A stretch of 64,000 nt of DNA from the NCBI GenBank assembly GCA_037903475.1, contig JBAJFG010000015.1:1798001-1862000 (forward strand). The letters are read 5' to 3'. Below, in pieces: positions 1 to 11,915 of the stretch. Made by a program: the position numbers and the translations under genes. This DNA comes from Ancylostoma caninum (lineage: Eukaryota > Nematoda > Chromadorea > Rhabditida > Ancylostomatidae). Position 1 is the stretch's first letter; every line of letters begins with the position of its first letter. Under the pieces are notes generated by a model. The model was not told the DNA's origin. It saw only the letters and a program-made list of their open reading frames with translations, and did no database searches.

Positions 1-2493
1 AGTACTGTTCTGATAGCTCACTCCATGCCTGAAAAAAGGATTTTATATTTCCATCAGTTGATCGCCAAAAATTGGTAGCGTGCTAAATATGTGGCCGCCA
101 CTGTAGTTGATATACATAGTCAATTTCTTCAACTAATGTTGTTGGAGGAGGCAAGGAGGCATGACAGGTTCTCATTTGCATACCTGTGAAAAGCCAAATA
201 ATTTAAAGTGACCTAATACTTGGGTCGTGAACATGAATCTGGAGAGAAGCCCTACGAAACTTTGAGAAGAAGAAAGTTACAGAGATGCTCCGCTATGTCG
301 ACTTTGAATTTTATGATTCCCACCTTCAAAACGACTAATTTACGGAATATCCGATCATAGAGGTAGGAAAATTGTAAAGTTGAGTAAATTTGCTACAAAC
401 TCATATGAAGCATTCATGGTAATGAGGCTCAGGCGAGGAAGGACGGGCTAAAACTGCGGAGCGGAAGTTTGTGCTCAAATCCAGTAGGTGCTGACATCCC
501 CATTAGGTAAATAAATGTAATATATTACAGCTAGATGCTAGCCCAGTGTAGGTAGGGCTTATGCTTCACGGAATTTATTGCTGACAGAAGAATCTTCATC
601 AGTAATGAAGAAAAATTGAGAAAATGGAGCATATCACTAAAAGAATGAGAAGTAAATGAGCTCTGTTTGCCTTCCGTGACATGATGGAAAAGGTTTGAAA
701 AAAGGCTAAGAATTAAGGGTGGATTAGGAATTAATTTCTAGGATAGCACGTCATCTTTCTAGATAAGGGTTTTCTCATCAGACATGGCCTTGAACATACA
801 CATAAAGATAAGGTTTCTTCGAAAAAAAAAACACGAAAATGAGAAAGCAGTGAGAGCGTTTTCCATGACTACCAGCCATTCTCCATATTTGTATGCATTA
901 GTACCCAAAATCCAGCAAATTCCAGTCGCTCTAATCCATGATGAATGAAAACTAGTTGACAACATGCGAATGTTCAGCGTTGATTTCATTTCCCTCCGAA
1001 AAGTAACTCCTGATTCACAGAACAACACGAGGCATTGACCAGGCCCCCATAAAGTAACGATATTTTAGAAATTGTGGAGAAATACTTAAGAAAATAATAA
1101 ACACGTGTACAACCAAGAATAGCGACATAAGAGTCTATCAACATTGATGAAAATATCCCAAAACTCCCGTGGCATTGAAAAAAAACAGGCATCAATGAGT
1201 TGCGAATGTGGATACAACACCAACGGAACTCATGAATCGCTAATCCGCTAACACTCGGATGGCACAGCTGTCAACACAGTCGAAAAAGGGATGTGATCGA
1301 GTGGCTCATCGCCAATATTTATAGAGTTGTCATTTTATTGTTTTGTATTTTTAATAATAGGGACAAAGCGCGGCTCCACCTTTATCCGTTGATAATGTTC
1401 TATTTTCGTGGATATATAAACGCTCCGTAACAGTCACAGTATGCTCATTTATTCTAATTAATCCATTTGATCTCTAGTTTAGTTACTATAACTAAAAACT
1501 TGTTATTTTTAACTACTTTTACAATAATTCAACTGATTATTAGTATACTCCTGCCCTTGAGCCTCATTCGTATCTAGTTCTTATTTGGATTTGCTTACGC
1601 TTTTAGAATATGTGTTTATTTCCGTCACGCTTTCGGCGATTAACGCCTTCGTCAGATCTTAACAACAAAAATATTACAATATCATCAATTGCTTTACAAT
1701 ACTCAGATAAGCAAATCTACCATGTAGGAAGACTCAATGGTGACTCTGACAACCGACGCAGAGATGCTGATCTGTACAACATTATCTTATTGACAAGAAA
1801 CGGTACTGATGAGGGAGAAGGGCCTCACCCCCTGGTTGACGGTGACAGAATGAGGAAAGGAGAGTTGGGTCAGAGAGTGGAAAGATTGCCAAGAGTTTGG
1901 ACTACGTAATCAGACGCAGTATCTCCCTTAACTCATCTATGATGTTAATCTCTGGCCGATCCCTTCTTATTTCCCTGGCTCGGACCGTGAAGTGTGAAAG
2001 CAGGAAGTGTGAAAGCGCACTCACGGAAGTTTTAACCTTCGCGCTGGCCCAGAGAGTACAAGTTTTCTAGTCAGAAATTTGTTTATCACCCCTTCCGTTC
2101 ACTGTGAGAGAATTTCCGCACGAAATTGTGGAAAGCTTACCTAAAAATGAATCACTGGGGAAAATTGTTGAGGAAATAGAACAAATTCTAATACACTCTG
2201 AGACACATTGAATCATTTTCCCATGACAAAATATGGCTTGAAAGTAAGCATGAGTGCTCTATGTATGCAGCTGTTGCTTCATTTTATTACCCTTCATATT
2301 CGTTATTTTACTGTTTTCTGCCCGTGGAAGGAACAGGAATGGTGGAGAAATTGGACGAGTGGGTTCTCCTCGACCTGTACTCTGGTGTTGCACAACAGCG
2401 TAGGACCACACTTTCCATTCCAGACGATCTGGAAACAGGCGCAAGCGAAAATCGAGACTTGCCTTCACATATCGTAGTCAACGGACAGCTCCC
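1..2493. other. No gene identified (about 2.5 kb)
   Basis: AT-rich sequence with only short scattered open frames on both strands. None shows a recognisable domain or a convincing acceptor-donor pair. No inverted repeat or RNA gene was seen. Confidence 0.5.
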
Positions 2494-2497
2494 TTAA

Positions 2498-2878
2498 GGC
2501 ACCACCCGCTCGAATCTTCGTTTTTGAGATTTTGCTTGTTTTGGTGTTTTGAGGACCTAGAACTCTTATCCAATAGCGAAACAGCGAACAGGAAATCCCC
2601 GAATTCGTGGTGCTGTTTCCCGTGCGAATGAGCGCGATCCGTCTGGCAGTCGTGGGTCCAGCCACGCGAGGGTCACACGCGCTTGTACCGAGCGACCGCA
2701 GCTTGTGTGCGCTGGCGCATGGAATGCGGCTGTGTTCGTGGTGTTCGCGACTTCAATTCGGATTTCTTCGCAGGTACAACGTAATACTTTGTGTTCGGTG
2801 GACTTTTGTGATGTGCGAACAATGTATTCCATTATCGGCGGTTCAACTCGGAGTCGAGTATTTCGAAGCGTGCTGCCT
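2498..2878. mobile_element. TTAA-flanked MITE, diverged copy
   Basis: The stretch is bounded by TTAA at 2494-2497 and 2879-2882. The right end reads TGCTGCCT and the left end GGCACCACC, an imperfect partner of the AGGCAGCA end seen in the copies at 7025 and 36552. The interior repeats the family pattern (GTGTTCGCGAC, then TTCGCAGGTA, then TGTGTTCG, then GAGTCGAG). Several open frames of 70-150 codons overlap it and are a by-product of its GC-rich sequence. TTAA duplication is typical of piggyBac-type transposition; no transposase is present. Confidence 0.6.
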
Positions 2879-2882
2879 TTAA

Positions 2883-3577
2883 AGATGACCACAAATTCTA
2901 GCGCTGGAATCCATCTTTGAGAAGAAGGAAAGGCATTGGAAATACCTAAACGTGTGAAAATGTTTTTTACAGATTTTACTGGTTCTAAGGAGCTTGGCTC
3001 CGAATCCGGTAGAACCAAAATCTAGTTAAAAGATGAAGAAGATTTGCTGATTCAAATGAAACCCCGGGAAGAGGTTCAGTTTTAGCTGAGTTACGATAAT
3101 CCAAAGTCATCTGTCGAAATTTGACATCGATTTTGCAACGACCTGATATAATTTGTTAATATTATTGCCGTTATTATCGACAAGTAACCAATAAATAAGT
3201 AATAACAAGTACAATCTATAAGTAAATAGAAATACCAATTATATCTGTAATTTATCTATAACAGTTATTTTGAAACATTTATTGAAACATATTTTTTTTG
3301 TCCGAGCATTGGATAGTTCTGCATAAGTGGTTAGGTTAGATGAAAAGTACCAACAGAAATATCTAGCATCAACAAGAAGAATGCATGTGGAGAGTCAATA
3401 AATGTAAATATTGATTAAGTTTAGTCTTCAAGCAATTATCTACTTTATGTGGATTCAAAATCGAGGTAATGTAAGATGCAAAATGACCAGTGTTGTTATC
3501 ATATCCAATCTTCATCATATTTCTGTAACCCCTTCAACTGCATTATTCGGAGAACGGATCCAAGAAGATTTTAACAG
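2883..3577. other. No gene identified
   Basis: AT-rich spacer between the TTAA element and the foldback element. Nothing coding or structured was recognised. Confidence 0.5.
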
Positions 3578-5826
3578 AATTGTGATAAGATTGGTCTGGC
3601 GGCTGCATTTCCTCTCCACAGGAATGACAACTCAACATTTAGTTTCTGGGGGCACTGAGCATAATATATTAGTGTTATAAAAAACGACATGAGTAATGGA
3701 TCTGCAAGAAATTTCAATCTTTGCAAACCATGCAGACGTAGACTCCACGTAGACGTCATGTAACGAGAGCCGAAGTAATCGCGTGCGAAGTCACGAATCA
3801 GGGATTGGCATTGCTACGATAAGGCTGAGACAGGCGTTAAAAAAGTGAAGGTTGTCTCGCACTAGATAATGAAGATTCTTTCCAGAATGGGTCGCTCAGA
3901 TATGGTTTGCAAAAGCGTCATATTGCTCAGAAAATAAAGAAGATTGCAAGGGCAGACAATTCCGCAAAGGGTGGAAGACCTGGTGGGTCCGACCTCGATC
4001 TTGAGTATTCTCATCGTACCTTGCCTGAGACAACGTCGAGAACTGGCAAAGCAAGATGACACGTTTGGTCGTATAGAGCACCAACAGAAATCACTCGAGC
4101 CACTTCCAGACTTCTGAAGAAGACGGTTTCATCGAAACGTAAAGTCGAAATAAATAAATTATTCCACCATACCAACCTGGAGTGGCAAACAAAACTTATC
4201 AAACAATCAAAAAAGAAGCTATCTTCAAAGCCGGAAATGTAGAGCTAAGATCTGCCCCTGCTTTCGTTTCGGGACCAACGGTCAGCTAAACACGGTAAAG
4301 TGTCCCGGTTCAACTTCTAAATATTCCGTTAGTTTCATGAAACTTTGTCGTTGGTCGTGAAATTTTCTACGAAATGAGGCTAAGTCCTACTAGCTTCGTG
4401 GTAAAGCCGTTGAGAAAACAATTTTTAAATTCTGGACGTAGGTCCGCGTAATTGGAAAGAGTTGTTAAATTGTTGTGGGAAGTGGACAGGGCAGCACAGG
4501 ATTTAGCTTTTTTGCTTACTACGTACTCAGATAGTAGCCGTGGCTGTCCTGCCTTGCGGGAGCATCTCGAACGGCAACATCTTTCCAGAAGGCCTAGTTG
4601 CTCCTTGCAATTCACATCTTCGGCTTCGAGATCGGTGGGACAGCGGGGCCCTGACGAATATCTGGCGACATTCTTCTAGATCACACTCGTGATGTTACTG
4701 GCCTCAGCTCTTGTCAATGTGCTCCGCAGCAGCCTGAAATAGGAGGTATGAAAGAAGAGGCAAGGCTGGAGCAGCAGTGCTCCGGCTGGTCTTCTGTATC
4801 CCCTGAGTGACAGCTTAGGAAATGTGCTCCCATATCACTTAGGTCACAACCCTCTTTCAAGAAATTTCGAATTAAAACTATTTTTGAGAATTTTCGGATA
4901 AGACTTTTCCACCAACCTGATACACAGGGTAATTCTACCAGAAAGGGTTATTGTGTCCTGCATGAATGGAGCTCCCAAATGTTACACATAAATCGGCCGT
5001 GAATCTTACAAACTCGTCAGCCAATATTTGCGCATCATCGCATTTTTTTTTCGAAATAAACGACATATTCATTGAAAATAGTTCATCATTAATGTCACAT
5101 TTCCATTTCCAACCATTTTCATTTCATTTCTATTGAGTTGTGTGCGCTGTAAGCGCCAATGTATGTTAATTATTGGCGCCATTCAAGCAGATAAGTGAGC
5201 AAATCCCGGTTTCTCCAAGCTAGCGGAAAATTTTGAGACATGAATCCCCTTCAAAATTCAAAATTTGTTTTCTCAACGGATTTACTGCGAAGTTCGTAGA
5301 TCTTAGCCTCATTTCGTAGAAAATTTCACGAGCGACGACAAAATTTCGTGGAGCTAACGAAATATTTGGAAGTTGAACAGGGACACTTTACCGTGTTGAG
5401 CTGACCGTTGGCTTCGAAACGAAAACAGGGACAGTGCAAATCCTAGCTCTACATTTCCGGTTTTGAAGATAGAATCTTCTTTGTTTTCTGAGCATTATGG
5501 GACTTTTGCAAACCATATCTGAGCGACCCATTTTGGAAGAAATCTTCACTATCTAGTGCTCGACAGCGTTCATTTTTTAATCCCTGTCTGCCTTATCGAA
5601 ACATAGCCAAACCCGTGATCATTGTGACTCCTCACTATCACTTCGGTTCTCATTATATGGCATCGACGTGGGGTTTGCATACTTCGCAAAGAATGAAATC
5701 TTTCTGCAGACCCCTTATTAATGTCGTTTTTATAATACTAGTGTACTCGATGCTCCAAGATGCCAAAGGTTGAGTTATCATTCCTGTGGAAAGCCGCCAA
5801 ACCCATCCTGCCTCATTACTGTAGAC
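3578..5826. repeat. Large foldback (inverted-repeat) element
   Basis: Sequence at 3578-4450 recurs in reverse orientation at about 5230-5826 with roughly 75-85% identity by eye. The arms pair through the GGGTCGCTCAGATATGG segment (3889 and 5520), the TTTCGTAGAAAATTTCACG segment (4360 and 5315) and the CCACAGGAATGA segment at the outer ends. The left arm carries about 270 extra bases (about 3945-4215) missing from the right arm, so it was enlarged or the right arm was deleted. The 780-base loop holds a 75-codon plus-strand frame (4452-4679) that resembles nothing known. No transposase was found. Outer borders are approximate and no target duplication was resolved. Confidence 0.65.
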
Positions 5827-5860
5827 TGCATTATATACAGAGAACTCCAATCGGACGCGG

Positions 5861-5970
5861 TCAAGAGTCAGGACCGCGGCGCGGCTCTCTTAGACAGAGT
5901 CACGGGAGCTCAGCAAAGTGTGCGCCTGCGTCTCTGCCCGTGAGAGCCGCGCCGCGATCTCGACTCTTGT
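5861..5970. repeat. GC-rich hairpin
   Basis: A 30-base arm (5861-5890) and its reverse complement (5941-5970) share a GGCGCGGCTCTC core with few mismatches. A second shorter stem, CACGGG with CCCGTG, lies between them. It sits next to the right end of the foldback element and may be a small MITE or a remnant of one. Confidence 0.55.
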
Positions 5971-7020
5971 CTACGTACGTTTGGAGTTTCCTATACATTC
6001 CTAGTAATGTCGCGAAGCGATCGCGCCGGTCCACACATAGGCCGTAGTACCTCACCCATGATGGCGCTGTGGGCAGCTGTGATCTAGATTTGACCACATA
6101 CGCCCTATCGGCAATCGATATGCTCGGCCTTGGGACAGCCTCGGTTTTTTGGCTTTCCCTTTTATTTGTTTCTTTTTTCTCCCCTTTGATCATTCCTTTT
6201 CCCATAAATTGCCAATACTACATACCACCTTTGAGTAAACCCAGCTACTCTGCGATCCCTATTACAGTTAAACTCATGGGCGATCGTGACTTCTTCTTGA
6301 CGTAATACATGAGGCTAAACACGACCTCAGCTCTAATACATCCGAATTTTTTGTTAGTTATCTTCCTAGTCTTATTACATATTATATTAGCTGCTAAACG
6401 AAATGATCGCATCTAATGTTAGTGCTAGATACAATAAGCAATTTTCTAGTCGTGTTCTACCACAATTGCATTGACTGTTTTTTCAGCGATTATTTGGTCA
6501 TCCAGGGTGGGCCATAAATACGGTAACAACGCTGGTTTCTCCTCTGAAGAAAATTGTTTCGCCTCGAAGTTAAACTCAGTTGCGATGGCCTTCTACTGGA
6601 ACAGTGCTCTGGCTCCCAGGTTGTGTTTGGTTCAAGACTCAGCCTAAGTAATGTTTTAGTTCCTATTGGTTTCATCGATTCACTACTCATTTGCTTGAGT
6701 CTCAATCATAGGATCAGGCTTCGTGTAGGGTTAATAGGCTTCGTGAAACCAGGGCTTGTTCATAACCTATTCAGTATTTTGATTAGTTGAGCAAGCACTC
6801 TAGAAATGTTCGCTGAGCTGAACCACCGCCACTTACGCGCCGCCGTCAACAGCTTCGTTCAACACATTGGGGCTCTAAGTAACGAGCGGGTGGTCGTTCC
6901 GAGGATTGTCGACAATTTCATTCGGGAAAATCCTCTCATGAATCCGTAACACATCCTCAGCTCGACGCACCGGATTTCTGTGCTTTTTTCAACTTCGATG
7001 CATCGCTTAGCTTTTGCTCA
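5971..7020. other. No gene identified
   Basis: About 1 kb with short, unrelated open frames (for example 6554-6790) and no splice-supported coding exon. Confidence 0.45.
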
Positions 7021-7024
7021 TTAA

Positions 7025-7487
7025 AGGCAGCAGGAGCTGAAATCCTCGACTCCGAGCTGAGCTGTGGGTGATGAAGTACAGACTCAGCACATCATAAATG
7101 TGAAACGAACACAGACAATGATGGCTTACCTGCAGAGAAAATGGAACATTCGTCGCGAACACGCCTGGCCGTGTTCGTGCGCGGACGAGTTTTCCCCGGC
7201 GCGAAAGCCATTGCGGCGCGTGGTTTTGGCCGAGTCCCGCCATGAAACCCTGTGAATTGAATGCATTTCGTTTTCCCTTTGCGCCAAACCACGCACCGCA
7301 ATGGCTTTTGCGCCGGGGAAAACTCGTCCGCGCGCGAACACGGCCAGGCGTGTTCGCGACGAATGTTCCATTTTCTCTGCAGGTAAGCCATCATTGTCTG
7401 TGTTCGTTTCACATTTATGATGTGCTGAGTCTGTACTTCACCACCCGCAGCTCAGCTCAGAGTCGAGGATTTCAGCTCCTGCTGCCT
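7025..7487. mobile_element. TTAA-flanked palindromic MITE, best copy
   Basis: A near-perfect 463 bp palindrome flanked by TTAA (7021-7024 and 7488-7491). It begins AGGCAGCAGGAGCTGA and ends with the reverse complement. Each arm is over 200 bases, GC-rich and highly alike, which suggests recent insertion or gene conversion. The overlapping long frames on both strands are mirror images of one another and are not genes. TTAA target duplication points to piggyBac-type mobilisation. Confidence 0.85.
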
Positions 7488-7491
7488 TTAA

Positions 7492-7946
7492 CAGCTGACA
7501 GCCTCACAGTCTCAACCCATTCTCGACAATGAGCTCGATGGACGGATTTGCGAGTGCAGGACTTTTTGACTACTTGTTCTGACTGACACATCATTTCGGT
7601 TGATCCTCTTCTTCATGATCCAACATGCGACAAGTTGTCAACCATGTATAAAACCAAAATAGAATGACACTCATATTTAAGAAAACAGAAGCGCCAAATG
7701 AGATGAGAGTACTTTTCAGCTACCTTGTAGACTGAACACACACTGCACTCACTACGCGACGTAGCTTTTATGTTCGCATTGGGGTGGAGATGGTACGTCA
7801 ATCAGCATTTGGCATTTGGAAAGGGAGGGGTAAGACTTCATAGCTCAAAAACACTCCATTGATTTGGTCTAACCTATGCCACTGAACTGCCCAAAGGTAC
7901 GACAATATCCGTAAATGGCCAAGAGATACCATTCTTACATGAATAT
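7492..7946. other. No gene identified; 3' flank of the transporter gene
   Basis: Spacer between the MITE and the poly(A) signal of the minus-strand transporter. No feature was seen. Confidence 0.5.
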
Positions 7947-7952
7947 TTTATT
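7947..7952 (-). terminator. Polyadenylation signal of the transporter gene
   Basis: AATAAA on the minus strand, 67 bases past the TGA stop at 8020, in an AT-rich context. It supports the assigned 3' end of the transporter gene. Confidence 0.7.
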
Positions 7953-8019
7953 ATTTATGACAAAGAACTACTAATGTCAGAGAATTTTCGGGAATCCATT
8001 CACTTCTCGTCGTTTGATT

Positions 8020-10929
8020 TCAAACATGTTCATCTCCATCGAATTGATAGTCGCAATGAACAAAAGCTCGCTCTACAAAAGAAAGTTGCTCCAGCTTATT
8101 CTGCAACGTTTCAGAGACGTCATGCGCATCGCACAAGCTGATTTCGCGATCCATGACCTGGAAATAATGAACGATTTACAAGAAATAAATTGCAATGAAG
8201 ACTCGTTTCCACAATTTCTTGTCACCCTGTGGACGAAAATAAACTTACTACATGTAACTCCACAAGGAAATTCGCTCCAAAGTGATATACATATACTGTA
8301 TCTAGATGTTTGATTCGGTCATCATGACTTATGGCAACCTGGAAACCAACAGTCTCGTGACCAGTGGGTGGAGTTACCACATGGTCGATTATCGATCGCA
8401 AACATACTCACATTAACTATGCGATTGATGAGTTGAGGGTCAGCTGACTTTCCTATTAATAGTGGTATCTGTTCCCTGACAGTCATCAGCCACGTAATTA
8501 TGATAAATCCACTGAAAAAAATTAATAAATTGATTTGAAATCCCACAGATGTCTGGTTTAGATCAATTATTGATCGTCTGAGTAAAAGTGGAGCAATGCT
8601 GTGGAGATGCGGTTATAAAGGAGAGTAGAGCGCTTTTGTTACTACAACAGCCTTAAAGTTTGAAAGTACTGAAATTTTGTAGGCAAAAGGGCGGGGCTTA
8701 GCTGCAAATAGATACAAACGCAAGCATACAGCTATGCTCAAGTATACGTGATTGCGATGGTCCAGTACACCGAAATATAGATACCTAGTGTGCAACGAGG
8801 TTGTGATTGGACGGGGCGCAAGTGACCAATCAAGATACCCTCTCTGTATTGGCCCAATCACCCCTCTCAGCAGAAAAACCTGTTTATGTCGGGTATATTT
8901 GCCAGCATGGCGTGATAAAAAAAAAAGAAAAGAAAACCTAAAAATCAATCGTGTGTTTACAAGCGTTGTGGGCGGAGCTTACCTCACACATGTAGCACCA
9001 ATAGGATCCGCATATTTCCAATACCTATGCCCTATATAGGCACCAGCTAGCGCAACAAGATTTGTGATACAGTCATTGCGTTGATCGATAGCCAGTACAC
9101 GACTGGCGGAAGTGTTTCTTGAGCGGCAGACGAGGAACAACACTGGATCAATATATCGATTGACATGCTATCCCTAATTCTAGGCCACGCCCACAACGCT
9201 TCCCACCTGCTTTAATAGACGTTCCTGTGCACAAAATCACCAGCGTCGGTATGTCGACCTTTGGATGAAGCTTAAAAAATTATTGATTTGATAATGCCAA
9301 GCTTACGATGGAAAAATCAATAAGTATATTTTACATTGCCTGTGACACTGTCAACGGCTGCTTCCTGCAAAACAAGCAAATTTGCAAATATCATAATAAG
9401 TCCAACAATCAGGGTGGTTAACGGCTCAAGCCTGTAATGACGGATCATTACTAATCGATAAATATTGATCACAGCCAAGGGATAGCATGACCCTGGCTCG
9501 GCCCACTAAAACAAACCTATTCAAACCAACTGGATAATGGTGTTTGTTTGACCTCTCGATCAATCGGCATGTATACCACAATACCAATCCGGAAGTGATG
9601 TCCATAGCACTGCAAAGACGTCACTATTAGAGAAGAAAAAGGGAGATACGCAGGCGAGCAGAGACCAACCTGTCCACCACTGAAGCCACGACGGACAAAG
9701 AATCGGAAAGAATGGCAGCTGTCGTTTTGGCAATAATGAGAAACACGTTCAAGATTATTGTTATTGTAGCGAGCCGAGTATCCCATACCTAGGATGGACA
9801 ACTGTCAGAAAGGATGGACATATACATATTGGTTTTATTTGTCCATTTGATAGTCGGAGGCACTTAGGATCCGAGAAAGTCTTTCTGTATCATCCACATT
9901 TCAGCGCTTATCTGCCTTTGTAAATCTAAAGTTTACATTTAGTACACTAGTATGTAAATGAAAAAGTTTATTATCAATGTAAAAATACGACTGTATACAA
10001 GATCAGATTTTAAGAACAGGATAAAAAGTCAATTTGAATTTCCTTCTTCCTGGGACCTCATATATGGAGTGCAAAAGTGGATATGTATGAATATAGCGGT
10101 TGGATTTTTTTGCAAAATATCTTTCATTCGGTACTAATTGAAACGTTCTCCCTAGAAAATTCTTCACTGGCTGAGCTATGCATGGCTCCGCCCACTGACG
10201 TCTGCACAAATTTTAACATTCGGGAGAGGGGAGACGTAGAAATTTTATGTTAGATGTCCTTGACGGCCAATCCTGGATGTATGGACTATGCGAGTGCTAG
10301 GGATTCGACCATTTTCACCGTTACGTCGGAAAGAATAAAAAATAGAATGATGAAGCAAAACTGGAAAGGAGTGAACTATTGACTTTTCACTTCGATGGGA
10401 TAAGCTCCGCCTCTATCCGCCTACACAGCAACTGTTTCGAAACCGGTCTCATTTCTATAGCTTGGACGAGATTGCGAGATTTCGCAATGCTGCGTGTCTT
10501 TACGTTTATCACTAGGATCTGTGACGTTGTTGCAGTTAAACAGCTGATAAGGTGTTTTTGATGACTCGCTAAGAAATTTGGAGTGTCGATCGATCAATAT
10601 TTATAGCATGTCTTCTTTACCCCATCAAATATTAGTTAAATTTCTTTTCTATTTTGGCCAAGAGAACAGTTATCTCTTTCGTTGTGAAGAGAAGAAACTG
10701 AAAGGAATTTCGAAGCTAATTTTGCCGCAGCTGTTTCTGCCGCTGCAGTGTTGTCCAATCAATAATTGATCGAACCTACCTTCACACGCTGATCCTTTGC
10801 AGCTTCGGCTGCATGGTCAACAGAGCTTGTGAGCACCTTTTCGTCTTCCTTCCATGCTTCCAGCAGGTCGTTCTGCTTCTCGTAGAATTTTCTCACGCCC
10901 ACCTTGGAACGATTACAGAAGAGAACCAT
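8020..10929 (-). CDS. Cation diffusion facilitator, manganese-type, 9 exons
   Basis: Predicted divalent-metal exporter of the CDF (SLC30/MTP) family, a multipass membrane protein exchanging metal for protons. Exons (minus strand, in order): 10929-10780, 9788-9670, 9609-9517, 9431-9335, 9270-9207, 9142-8983, 8511-8412, 8338-8249, 8157-8020. Together they are 1011 nt, 336 residues plus stop, with phases agreeing at every junction. The cytosolic start has [16 protein letters not shown] (residues 11-26). Helix 1 contains [15 protein letters not shown], and [20 protein letters not shown] follows. Metal-site motifs are DSAMD (89-93) and DQRND (194-198). Both are DxxxD, as in Mn-CDF/MTP8-11 proteins; zinc members have HxxxD. 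Also visible are [25 protein letters not shown] and a C-terminal cytoplasmic domain ending DGDEHV. The first ATG has an in-frame TAA 15 bases upstream, but relatives have a longer N-terminus, so a missed 5' exon is possible. The metal assignment is inferred from motifs. Confidence 0.9.
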
Positions 10930-11869
10930 GGTTAGAGTATCTTAATAGGTTTCATGTTGTCTCAAAAGCTGTGCACAACGTGGGCAGAACAGAGAAGTTG
11001 TGAAAACTAAATCAATCAATATCTGGATGGCTAATCATAAGATTATTTATTCGAGTATGGCAAGGCACACGAAGAAATGGGCATTGGAACCATTTCCACA
11101 GATGTTTATTGATTGGTGCATGATTCTTTGGACTGCAAAGGGGGGAAATCGACAAGAAGTGCTTGGGAAGCTAGTGTGGAATTAGAAAAGTGGGGATCCT
11201 AGAACAGAATTTTTCTGGCATTTCAACTGTCGTCGATTGACCCGCCCATATGCAACGCCTGATCGATATGATAGATAGACTACTGACTATGTTACTACCA
11301 AATAGGGATGTAAATGCAGGAGCGTTCAGCATCTTCACTTTTCATACGGTTTTCAAAGTGTTTCGAAACTGTTGCTGAAATTTACAACGATGCGAAAAGC
11401 CACGCCCCTTTGATAAGGGGAATCAATCGATATCTGGACGAAATTACCAGAACTATGGTCATAAGTCAGGATAGCAAATGTGAGGGCATTCCCTGATCTA
11501 CTACTATCTTTTTCCTTTTGCTGTTCCACAAAATGGATAGATTAACGAAAAAAAATCGATCAATATGTATGAATGCACTGCAAAATTGAAAATAGCATAT
11601 TTAGAAAAACAATTCACATTGTGTTTTAATCATTGCAAATTTTATTTCTTTCCACAAAATTTCTCATCAGAATATTGTACCGCATCTCTACGAAAAAAAA
11701 AACGTCATGAAGAAAAAAATCAATCAATAAAAGAATCAAAGCGATCAGCCAGATTCTGAGCCATAAAAGAACGGCACTGCCTGGCAGGAAGCTTATATGC
11801 TTATCACCAGCAGGTCGTCACCGGAAGAATTTCCCTTATCACCGTAACAATGAACACTTTTTGCAGGAT
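10930..11869. other. Spacer between the two minus-strand genes
   Basis: About 0.94 kb, AT-rich, with several copies of an ATCGATCAATAT-like motif (11016, 11432, 11555) and two GCCACGCCC/CCCGCCC boxes (11233, 11402). It should hold the promoter of the transporter gene. The gap is much longer than the ~100 bp usual in nematode operons. Short plus-strand frames here are not supported. Confidence 0.5.
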
Positions 11870-11875
11870 TTTATT
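11870..11875 (-). terminator. Polyadenylation signal of the methyltransferase-like gene
   Basis: AATAAA on the minus strand, 40 bases after the TGA at 11916-11918. It fits the last exon assigned to this gene. Confidence 0.7.
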
Positions 11876-11915
11876 CATAAACACTGAAATCACAGGAATT
11901 TCAGTCATGTGGTAT

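Noticed and set aside
7092..7532. Several 80-106 codon frames on both strands
   Set aside because: They are mirror images arising from the palindromic TTAA MITE.
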